Shown here one piece after another: positions 1 to 6,264 of a DNA stretch of 6,544 nt (the first letter of the stretch is position 1; each line of letters begins with the position of its first letter). The stretch spans positions 1 through 6,544 of the forward strand of contig JAPOQV010000480.1 in the NCBI GenBank assembly GCA_026710565.1, given 5' to 3'. The notes under the pieces are model-generated. The model had not been told where the DNA came from and did not search any database. It saw only the letters and a program-made list of their open reading frames with translations. A program made the translations under genes and the position numbers. This DNA is from Spirochaetaceae bacterium (GTDB lineage Bacteria; Spirochaetota; Spirochaetia; SZUA-6; Bin103).

Positions 1-285
1 AAGAGGCTGCACCGCTTTCCAGGTGGTTTCTCCGAGTACTGGGCATGGCGCAAACGGCGTGAGAGTCCGGTGGTGGCGGCCGGCGGCGTGCGCGAACGGC
101 AGCCGACCCAGCAACCGATGGAGGCCCGAATCGAACGCCTGGAACACGAGAAACAGGAGTTGGAGCGCCAGGTCTCCCAGGCGCTGCAGTCCGGCGATCG
201 CGCCGCCGAGCGGCGCCACACCGCCCGCCTCCACCGCGTCGTCCGCCAGATCGATCGGCTGTACGAGGAGTGGGCCGACAATTAG
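1..285 (+). CDS. ABC-F family ATPase, C-terminal fragment (5' end outside window)
   Basis: Reading from base 1 without interruption to the TAG at 283-285 gives 94 residues. The first residues, RLHRFPGGFSEYWAWRKRR, match the segment that ends the second ATPase domain of ABC-F proteins (the pattern 'G-x-hydrophobic-x-x-[YF]-x-G-x-[YF]-S-x-Y'). A charged helical tail follows (about residues 38-90, from MEARIERLEHEKQELE to RLYEEWADN). It resembles the C-terminal coiled-coil domain of Uup-like ABC-F proteins, which often ends in 'hydrophobic-Y-x-x-W-x-x-L'. ABC-F proteins are soluble twin-ATPase proteins acting on the ribosome or on nucleic acid, not transporters. Both nucleotide-binding domains lie outside the window, so the subfamily (Uup, EttA, Ybit or resistance type) cannot be assigned. 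The in-frame GTG at 70 is internal, not the start. G+C is about 80%, unlike the convergent gene beyond it. Confidence 0.82.
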   Translation, partial: KRLHRFPGGFSEYWAWRKRRESPVVAAGGVRERQPTQQPMEARIERLEHEKQELERQVSQALQSGDRAAERRHTARLHRVVRQIDRLYEEWADN

Positions 286-304
286 TGGTTCCTGCTCAGG
301 AGGC

Positions 305-2251
305 TCATGTACTCCCGTTTCGCAGCAGTCCCATCTCCTTGAGAAAGCGAGACGGTGCCTTGGACCACCCCGAATATACTGCGGCATAGCTGAGCGTCAG
401 GGCCTGTCGACATCGGGTAACTGCTACAAAACAGTTGCGGCGCTCTTCCTCGAATTCTGGCGACCGATCACCCTCTTTCTTGCTCTGGAAGCTCGGCAGC
501 ACGTCTTCGACTAGGCCGGCGAGATACACATGGTCGAATTCACTTCCTTTTGCACTATGAATGGTCATGAGGGCCACGGCATCTGGGCTGACCGGCGGCT
601 CTTTCGAGCGAAGATCGAGTTCCTGAAGGAACCGCTCCGGATCCGAGTGTACACCGATGGTCGTCCCCACTTCGGCGCAGAGTCCGTCCCAGGCGGCGCG
701 GTCGCTACGGAGGGCGGACAACGTCTCGCGCTCTCTGTCATCGTGAGCCTCGTCCGAAAACCATCGGTCAAGCACGGTGATCACGGCGGCGGCAAACGAC
801 ACATAGTCGACGTTGCCGCGAAGATGCTGTACTACGGTGTCCGCCATGGCCAGCGCATCGGGACTGTCGACCTGTTGCCGTACGGCTCGGTCCCATCCTG
901 TCAGCAAGTCTACGCGGTCGTCGTGTGACCGCGCGATTATGTCGGCCGCTGAGATTGCGCAACTGAACATCTCGTTGAAGGATCGGACGCACGCTTGCAA
1001 CGCACGCTCGTCAGTATTGTGCACACCCAGGCGCAGGGCGCGATGTAGCCAACGAAACGCTGCGCTTTGGAATTCGTCGCGCCGGACGATCACTTGGGAC
1101 TGAATGCCGAACTCTGTCAGTTTGACGGCGATCGGATCAAGCAGGCGGCGCCAGCGAGTGAGCACCGCAATCTGCTCCAACACACCGGCGGGGCGGCCGG
1201 CAATGTGTTGCGCGACGCCGAGCGCCTCGTCCTTGTCGGTTGACCATGAGAGCACTTCGATGACAGACGGTCTACCAGACGAATCGCGACCGGAGATCAG
1301 TGGCTTCTTGTCGGCGGTGCGTAACATGTTACAAGATATAAGTTTGTTCGCGCACGTCACCACGTCTACCGGGCAGCGATAGTTGGTCGGGATCTGCTGC
1401 AGCAGGGCACCGAAGTCCGCTCGGAACTGATCAAGGCGGCGGTGATCGGCACCATTCCACTGATAGATGATCTGGTCGTCGTCGGCCACCGCGAACACGT
1501 TGCGGAACTCCACACCGGCCATTACCTTAAGCAACTCGTACTGCCCGAAGTTGGTGTCCTGGAATTCGTCGACACACCAGTAGCGGTACGCGGAACGGTA
1601 GCGCCGAGCAATGCCATCAAAGCGCCTAAAGAGCAGGTGAGCGTTGGAAATGAGGGAAGCAAGATCAAGAGCGTTGGCTTCCTTCAGAGCGGCGTCATAG
1701 GCGCCATAGAAGATCTCGAACGCCGCTCCCCGCGCAGCATCCTTGAAGAACTGTGCGATGCCCGCGCCGGGAATGAGTTTAGTCTTGGCCCGATCTATCA
1801 ACTCGAGAAAATCGTCGGCGCGCTCCTCAAGACCTGCGATACGGGGGTCAGAGGCGATGGCTCGGCGCGCGATCACCTCGCGGTCTTCGCTGGAGGCAAA
1901 GACTCTAAAGTCGGTCCTGATCCCCAGATGCTGGCCATGCAGCCGCAGGACACCTGCGCTGAATGCGTGAAACGTCCCTACAAATAGACGATGTTCTGCC
2001 TCAGGAGCCATTTTTTCAATTCGATGGCGCATCTCGTCCGCGGCGCGGTTGGTGAAAGTCAACGCCAGCACTCGAAACGCCCGGTCGGGTGACTCGTGAA
2101 GCAGACGGGCAGCTCGGGTAGCCAGAACCTGTGTCTTTCCCGAGCCCGGCCCCGCTAGGACAATTAACGCTCCGTCGTCATGACGAGCCGCTTGGCGTTG
2201 GATGTCGCTCAGGCTCTCAAGCGCACCTTCAAGGATCGACGGTCGTGCCAT
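305..2251 (-). CDS. gajB: GajB: UvrD/PcrA-like SF1A helicase of a Gabija system
   Basis: A 648-residue superfamily 1A helicase. Motifs in order: Q-motif region LSDIQRQAA (14-22); Walker A AGPGSGKT (33-40); motif Ia LALTFTNRAADEM (62-74); Ib VGTFHAFS (91-98); Walker B/motif II VDEFQDT (227-233); motif III AVADDDQIIYQWNGAD (254-269); motif IV TNYRCP (289-294); motif V LMTIHSAKGSEFDHVYLAG (561-579); motif VI EEERRNCFVAVTRCR (601-615). All ATPase residues seem intact, so an active ATP-dependent enzyme is expected. In studied Gabija systems GajB senses DNA ends produced by GajA and hydrolyses nucleotides, assembling with GajA into a large complex. Here the gene follows gajA with a 23-base out-of-frame overlap and only a weak Shine-Dalgarno match, which suggests translational coupling. 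ATG at 2251 is the only start codon between the upstream in-frame stop (2291-2293) and motif I. At 648 residues it is longer than the Bacillus prototype (about 494). An ordinary repair helicase is possible from sequence alone; the neighbour makes GajB far more likely. Confidence 0.9.
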   Translation of the reverse strand: MARPSILEGALESLSDIQRQAARHDDGALIVLAGPGSGKTQVLATRAARLLHESPDRAFRVLALTFTNRAADEMRHRIEKMAPEAEHRLFVGTFHAFSAGVLRLHGQHLGIRTDFRVFASSEDREVIARRAIASDPRIAGLEERADDFLELIDRAKTKLIPGAGIAQFFKDAARGAAFEIFYGAYDAALKEANALDLASLISNAHLLFRRFDGIARRYRSAYRYWCVDEFQDTNFGQYELLKVMAGVEFRNVFAVADDDQIIYQWNGADHRRLDQFRADFGALLQQIPTNYRCPVDVVTCANKLISCNMLRTADKKPLISGRDSSGRPSVIEVLSWSTDKDEALGVAQHIAGRPAGVLEQIAVLTRWRRLLDPIAVKLTEFGIQSQVIVRRDEFQSAAFRWLHRALRLGVHNTDERALQACVRSFNEMFSCAISAADIIARSHDDRVDLLTGWDRAVRQQVDSPDALAMADTVVQHLRGNVDYVSFAAAVITVLDRWFSDEAHDDRERETLSALRSDRAAWDGLCAEVGTTIGVHSDPERFLQELDLRSKEPPVSPDAVALMTIHSAKGSEFDHVYLAGLVEDVLPSFQSKKEGDRSPEFEEERRNCFVAVTRCRQALTLSYAAVYSGWSKAPSRFLKEMGLLRNGST

Positions 2252-4226
2252 TGTCGGACTCGTGATCTTTGAGGATAGTACGCAGTCGTGTTAGAGCGTC
2301 CGGCAGATCGCTGACAGCTAACGAATTCTGTCTGAGCTGCTCTCCGAAGCGCCGTGCCCAGAGCGGCTTGTGCCGGCGAAGGGCTTTCGCGAGCGCCGCG
2401 TCGTCAGGCTCGCTGGGGAGGCCTGTCTCGAACTCCATCGCTACATCATACGCCAAGGGTCGCCAGATCGAGTTCACAATATAGGACTCAAGGTCCGCGT
2501 TATCGGGCAACTTCACGGTCTGGTCCCGGAGATCCTTATCGCTAAAGCCAGCCAGCTTTAGGCTAGATAGCGTCTTCCGGCCTTGGTCGTCGCCGTCAGC
2601 GAGAAGCGCCCAGGGAAAACGGAATGTTCGGGCAAGGCACGCAAACGCGCGGGCACTGCCGTTGTTTTGGTAGTCGATCAGGGACACCCCGCGGGCATCC
2701 AGGGGGAATGCGAGTGCGTCGAATAGGGCCGTCAGTAGGAAGACTTCGGACTGGCCCTCGCAGAGTAGCCAGAACCGGGAGAAAAAGACTTCGCCTCGAA
2801 TCCGACGAGCCCAGTCTTCAAGGGCCTCCAGGTCCTTCTCTTCCAGGAGAGCATAGGACCGCGTCTGAAAATCGCGTATGGTCGGATGGTGCTTGCTCTC
2901 TTCGGCAGCGGTGTAACACTTGAGGATTTCGCGGCAGAGATTCTCGTCTATCGGTTTGGTAGTGGAAAGGAGCCCGCGCTGCGGATCGTGCGACAACTGA
3001 TCAATGTGATTTCTGGCTAAGACGGCGAGCTTGTCATTGGCCGTTAAAACGCAGGACACGGTGTCGGGAACGAAATGGACTCGGACGCCGTCGGCTCCGC
3101 GGCGCAACAGGCGGATATCCCGGATAGGGACGTACTGCATGAAGTACGGCGAGTGGGAAGCGATGATCTTCTGGCCGGGCATCGCGTCGATCTGAGACCA
3201 GAGGGCGCGAACCGCTTGCGGGTGAAGATGGACCTCGGGTTCTTCGAGAGCAACGATCGGTTCGCTGTGCTCGGAGTAGGTCTCTTTGAGCAAGCGTTCG
3301 ACGAAAGCGTTGAAGAGGTAGATCACTGACAAGCTCTTGACTCCTTGGCCGTGACGGTCGAGAGGCAGCCACGCAGCGCCCGTCTCACCCTGGATCACGA
3401 TCTCAGACCGGGCCAATAGCTCCCAGACTTTCATTGGCAGCGCTCGGATTGACACGTCCGAGGCGGCACCGTGGGCGACGACGGACTGGATCTCTCTTAG
3501 GCGTTCGACGGTGTCGGCGACACGCGGATCGGCGCGGAGCAAGCTAGCATTCAGTTCTTCGATCTGCTCGTCCAGGGTTCGGCGTTCATCCGGCGAGATT
3601 TCGACGGCTTTGAGAAGGCGGCCCCAGAATTGCGAGCGCGATGAGAATTCCTCGGAGGCATCGCGTAAGGCCGACAAGAAGAAGACGGGAACGTATTTGA
3701 AGAACTGGTGGGTGTTGACCGCCCGTTTGGCCTCGTTAGTCGCGAGAGGGTCGCCGTTGATGTCGAGGAACGTCCAACCAGGAACGTAGGCATTTTCGAA
3801 GTTATTGCGCCTGTAAATGACTCGCAAGGTGATCGAATTGAGCTCCGTAAAGGGGTCAGTCTGGATGATTCCGAATAGTCGGGTTGTGATCTCCTCGGGC
3901 CACTCGCGAGCGGTCTGCTCGGCGAAGACCAAATCGACCGACGCCTCTGGCCCTTCCTCATCGGCCACAGCATCGTCGGTGCTGGCTGGCTCGGCGGTCG
4001 GTGCGGCGGCCGAATGGTGTGAGGCGCCACTGTCAACTGTGAGGTCGTACTCAGAGAAGCCGGTTCCGCGCTGGCCCCATCGGCGTCCGAGCGTCAACGA
4101 GATACAATCGAGCACCGATGACTTGCCCGTGTTGTTTTCTCCGATCAGAACGGTAGCCCGAGCAAGCGGAATCTCGATGTCCTTAAGTGCACGAAAGTTC
4201 CTTATCCTAATGGATGCGATATGCAC
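2229..4226 (-). CDS. gajA: GajA: OLD-family ATPase-TOPRIM endonuclease of a Gabija system
   Basis: A 665-residue protein with an N-terminal ABC-type ATPase and a C-terminal TOPRIM nuclease. Visible ATPase elements: first strand IRIRNFRALKDIEI (6-19), Walker A GENNTGKSS (29-37), a helical charged segment (about 210-250) where OLD proteins dimerise, signature-like GQGVKSLS (293-300), Walker B IVALEEPEVHLHPQ (324-337), and switch histidine ASHSPYF (H358). TOPRIM elements: CEGQSE (E490, E494) and LLADGDD (D544, D546), with a further acidic DLE at 578-580 that may complete the metal site. Family knowledge: Gabija GajA is a sequence-specific DNA nicking enzyme restrained by normal nucleotide levels and released when phage activity depletes them. 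Start: GTG at 4226, since an in-frame TGA (4230-4232) lies two codons upstream and a strong AAGGAGG is 8 bases away. It is first in the operon with gajB. Odd points: an Ala/Asp/Glu-rich low-complexity insert at about 66-97, and a length above the Bacillus prototype (578). Confidence 0.92.
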   Translation of the reverse strand: MHIASIRIRNFRALKDIEIPLARATVLIGENNTGKSSVLDCISLTLGRRWGQRGTGFSEYDLTVDSGASHHSAAAPTAEPASTDDAVADEEGPEASVDLVFAEQTAREWPEEITTRLFGIIQTDPFTELNSITLRVIYRRNNFENAYVPGWTFLDINGDPLATNEAKRAVNTHQFFKYVPVFFLSALRDASEEFSSRSQFWGRLLKAVEISPDERRTLDEQIEELNASLLRADPRVADTVERLREIQSVVAHGAASDVSIRALPMKVWELLARSEIVIQGETGAAWLPLDRHGQGVKSLSVIYLFNAFVERLLKETYSEHSEPIVALEEPEVHLHPQAVRALWSQIDAMPGQKIIASHSPYFMQYVPIRDIRLLRRGADGVRVHFVPDTVSCVLTANDKLAVLARNHIDQLSHDPQRGLLSTTKPIDENLCREILKCYTAAEESKHHPTIRDFQTRSYALLEEKDLEALEDWARRIRGEVFFSRFWLLCEGQSEVFLLTALFDALAFPLDARGVSLIDYQNNGSARAFACLARTFRFPWALLADGDDQGRKTLSSLKLAGFSDKDLRDQTVKLPDNADLESYIVNSIWRPLAYDVAMEFETGLPSEPDDAALAKALRRHKPLWARRFGEQLRQNSLAVSDLPDALTRLRTILKDHESDNGTTVDP

Positions 4227-4234
4227 GGTTCAAT

Positions 4235-4241
4235 CCTCCTT
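4235..4241 (-). promoter_or_regulatory. Ribosome binding site of gajA
   Basis: On the minus strand AAGGAGG lies 8 bases before the GTG start at 4226. It is a near-perfect Shine-Dalgarno sequence. Together with the in-frame TGA at 4230-4232 it fixes the gajA start at this GTG. Confidence 0.85.
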
Positions 4242-4313
4242 CGCTACGGCCTGCCGGTGGGGCAGTCCCAAGACCCGTGGAAATTCGCTGTGGCCATCGT
4301 CTTGTTAGAGCCG

Positions 4314-4340
4314 GGACACGCGGTACGTGTCGCAGTGTCC
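4314..4340. promoter_or_regulatory. Inverted repeat between hyuB and gajA (possible operator or weak terminator)
   Basis: GACACG (4315-4320), a 5-base spacer and CGTGTC (4326-4331) form a perfect 6-base inverted repeat. A third related half-site, GTGTCC (4335-4340), pairs with GGACAC (4314-4319). On the minus strand a TCTAAC (4304-4309), loosely like a -10 element, lies immediately downstream. The repeat lies about 90-115 bases before gajA and about 80-100 bases after hyuB. It could be a repressor site over a gajA promoter, or a hairpin that helps end hyuB transcription. No T-run follows it on the minus strand, which weakens the terminator reading. The rest of the 4227-4416 interval shows no gene. 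Confidence 0.25.
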
Positions 4341-4347
4341 ACGAAAT

Positions 4348-4364
4348 TGAAGTAATTCTGAAGT
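4348..4364. repeat. Short direct repeat TGAAGT-n5-TGAAGT upstream of gajA
   Basis: TGAAGT occurs at 4348-4353 and again at 4359-4364, so the two copies are 11 bases apart, about one helical turn. The surrounding 4341-4365 is the most AT-rich part of the intergenic region. Paired direct repeats at this spacing are compatible with a site for a head-to-tail dimeric activator near a promoter. The match is short and may be chance. Confidence 0.2.
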
Positions 4365-4416
4365 CCAGCGTACGCGTAAGCACCTGTTCTGCAAGGATCA
4401 GGACGTTGGGTCTAGT

Positions 4417-6264
4417 TTAGGTGTCGCGATGGCCGGGGTCCATCATTGTCGTGGTGTGGGCGGCGTCGACAGAATCGCTGCCTTGCGCCGGTTGCACGCG
4501 TGGCTCGGTGGCAATGGGTGCCCGTTCCCGGGTCCGGCGCTCCCGCAGGTCGGTGGTGGCATCGGTGTCGACGCGGCCGATCTCGTCCAGGACCACTCCA
4601 TAGGCGTCGCGCGCGTGGGCGGCGGTGATCTTGCCCTGCGCGGCGTCCTCTTGCACCGCCTCGGGGTCGCGCTCCAGCGGATCGCCGTAGCCGCCACCGC
4701 CCGGCTGGACCAGCCGGTAGACGTCGCCGCGCTTCAGCGTGCGCAGGAACTTGCCGGGCAGCCGTTCGCCGCCGTCGGTCCGATCGGGGTTGAGCAGGTT
4801 GGCGCCGGCCGAGCCGGATGAGCCGCCCCGGGTGCCCCAGGGCAGGAACTTGGCGCGGTCGGAGCGGATCTGCAGGGTCGCCTCTTCGTGCGTGACTTCA
4901 TACTCGCGCACCAGCCCCAGGCCGCCGCGGAAGCGGCCGGGACCGCCGGTGTCCGGCACGAAGCCGTAGCGGCGGATGAGCAGCGGCTGCGCGGCTTCGA
5001 TGGTCTCGATCGGGGTGTTGGCCATGTTGTGCACGGGCGCGGTCAGGCCGTCGGCGCCGTCGGCGTGAGGTCCGCCGCCGCGCGGCCCGTCGTTGTTGAA
5101 CTCCAGGAACACGAAGGCGCGGCCGTCCGGGTAGTAGCCGCCGAAGCTGACGCCGAACTCGCCGCCGCCCCATGCGGCCGGCACCCGGTCGGGCAGGGCC
5201 TTGGCCAGCCCCCCGAACACGGCCTGCGCGATGCGGAAGCCGCGCAGCCCGCCGGAGGCAACCCCGGCCGGGTGCTGCGGGTTGACGAAGCAGCCCGGCG
5301 GTGCGCTCACCGTGATCGGTCGGAAGAAGCCGGCGTTGGCGTCGATCGCGGGATCGGTGAGGGTCTTGAGGACGGCGTACACGGCCGAGGTGGTGTAGGG
5401 CAGGTTGGGGTTGATGGACCCGGTCGCCTGCGGCGAGGTGCCGGCGAAATCGGCGGTGAACCGGTCGCCGGCGATCGTCACTTGCACCCGGATCTCGATC
5501 GGCTCGGGGCGGATGCCGTCGCCGTCGATGAAGTCCGAGAAGCTCCAGGAGCCGTCCGGCAGGGCGGCGATCTCCGCTCGCGTGCGCCGCTCGGTGTGCT
5601 CGATGATGTCGCCCATGTAGCCGGCGAGCCGGTCGATGCCGTGGTCGGCGGTGAGCGCCAACAGGTCCTGCTCGCCTTGCTCCAGCGCCGCCACCTGCGC
5701 CAGCAGGTCGCCGTGCACGAGCGACGGCACGCGCACGTTGCTGCCGATGATCCGCCACACCGCGTCGTTGCGCTTGCCGGCGGCAATGAGCTTCAGAGGC
5801 GGCAGGCGCAGCCCTTCCTGGTAGATCTCGGTGTTGTCGCAGGCGTTGCCGCCGGCCACCCGGCCGCCGATGTCGGTGTGGTGGGCGATCACGCACAGCC
5901 AGGCGATGAGCGTCCGCTCGGCGAACACGGGCTTGAACAGGAAGATGTCGGGCAGGTGGCTGGCGCCGGAGTAGGGGTCGTTGCTGGCCAGGATGTCTCC
6001 CGGCTCGACGTCCCCGGCGAATTGGGCGAGGACGCCGTCCAGGGCGGGCTGCATGGCGCCCATGTGGAACGGCAGGGTCAGGCCCTGGGCGACCTGCTCG
6101 CCGGCCGCGTTGAACACGGCGGTGGAGAAGTCCATGCCGTCCTTGACGACGGCCGAGCGGGCGGTGCGCACCACGGTCACCGCCATGCTGTCGGCGGCGG
6201 ACACCAGCGAGCTGCGGATGACCTCCCGGGTGACCGGGTCGCGGGGTGCTGAGTGGTCTGCCAC
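4417..6264 (-). CDS. hyuB: Hydantoinase B/oxoprolinase family protein (HyuB)
   Basis: A 615-residue protein covering the whole HyuB domain. Family-typical segments: FHMGAMQPAL (66-75), ILASNDPYSGASHLPDI (91-107), IAHHTDIGGRVAGG (126-139), GFFRPITVSAPPGCFVNP (312-329), NMANTPIETIE (413-423) and PGGGGYGDPLERDPE (521-535), then the closing DAYGVVLD (553-560). With HyuA this family forms ATP-dependent enzymes such as N-methylhydantoinase (cyclic amide hydrolysis) and 5-oxoprolinase; related pairs are acetone or acetophenone carboxylases. Sequence alone does not give the substrate. The GTG start at 6264 is chosen because TGGAGGT lies just upstream and it overlaps the hyuA stop by one base, implying translational coupling. 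No signal peptide is seen; it should be cytoplasmic. Oddity: residues from about 578 to the end form a hydrophilic tail without recognisable family features, close to the compositional break near 4417. Confidence 0.9.
   Translation of the reverse strand: MADHSAPRDPVTREVIRSSLVSAADSMAVTVVRTARSAVVKDGMDFSTAVFNAAGEQVAQGLTLPFHMGAMQPALDGVLAQFAGDVEPGDILASNDPYSGASHLPDIFLFKPVFAERTLIAWLCVIAHHTDIGGRVAGGNACDNTEIYQEGLRLPPLKLIAAGKRNDAVWRIIGSNVRVPSLVHGDLLAQVAALEQGEQDLLALTADHGIDRLAGYMGDIIEHTERRTRAEIAALPDGSWSFSDFIDGDGIRPEPIEIRVQVTIAGDRFTADFAGTSPQATGSINPNLPYTTSAVYAVLKTLTDPAIDANAGFFRPITVSAPPGCFVNPQHPAGVASGGLRGFRIAQAVFGGLAKALPDRVPAAWGGGEFGVSFGGYYPDGRAFVFLEFNNDGPRGGGPHADGADGLTAPVHNMANTPIETIEAAQPLLIRRYGFVPDTGGPGRFRGGLGLVREYEVTHEEATLQIRSDRAKFLPWGTRGGSSGSAGANLLNPDRTDGGERLPGKFLRTLKRGDVYRLVQPGGGGYGDPLERDPEAVQEDAAQGKITAAHARDAYGVVLDEIGRVDTDATTDLRERRTRERAPIATEPRVQPAQGSDSVDAAHTTTMMDPGHRDT

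Larger units (their letters stand above)
286..4416. other. Low-GC defence island carrying a complete Gabija operon
   Basis: Sample lines inside the gaj genes have about 50-55% G+C (1081-1140 about 55%, 3001-3060 about 50%). Sample lines in the flanking genes have about 75-82% (181-240 and 5161-5220 about 82%, 4621-4680 about 75%). The change falls close to the ABC-F stop codon on one side and the hyuB stop codon on the other. The island therefore holds only gajA, gajB and a 190-base upstream region. I infer recent horizontal acquisition as a compact unit. No mobility gene, tRNA or convincing direct repeat marks the edges, so the boundaries are approximate and set by composition. Confidence 0.65.

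Noticed and set aside
290..301. Palindrome TCCTG-CT-CAGGA as a bidirectional terminator
   Set aside because: The stem is only 5 bases with a 2-base loop and no T-run follows on either strand.
1442..1987. + strand open frame of 181 residues opposite gajB
   Set aside because: It lies wholly inside the conserved helicase gene, shows no domain and has no evident ribosome site. The same applies to the frame at 530-928.
4227..4240. GGTTCAATCC resembling a tRNA T-loop
   Set aside because: The flanking bases do not pair into a T-stem and no other tRNA arm is present. It is the complement of the gajA ribosome binding site.
296..4403. TCAGGA at both island edges (296-301 and 4398-4403) as possible attachment repeats
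   Set aside because: A six-base match is expected by chance, the flanks do not align, and there is no integrase or tRNA.
4214..4420. + strand open frame of 68 residues covering the gajA-hyuB gap
   Set aside because: It starts inside gajA, has no ribosome site, and its Arg/Ser/Val-rich product shows no recognisable features.
4888..6252. Long + strand open frame (454 residues) opposite hyuB
   Set aside because: Its Val/Gly/Ala/Arg-rich composition is what the complement of a very GC-rich gene produces. hyuB on the other strand has clear family motifs over its full length.
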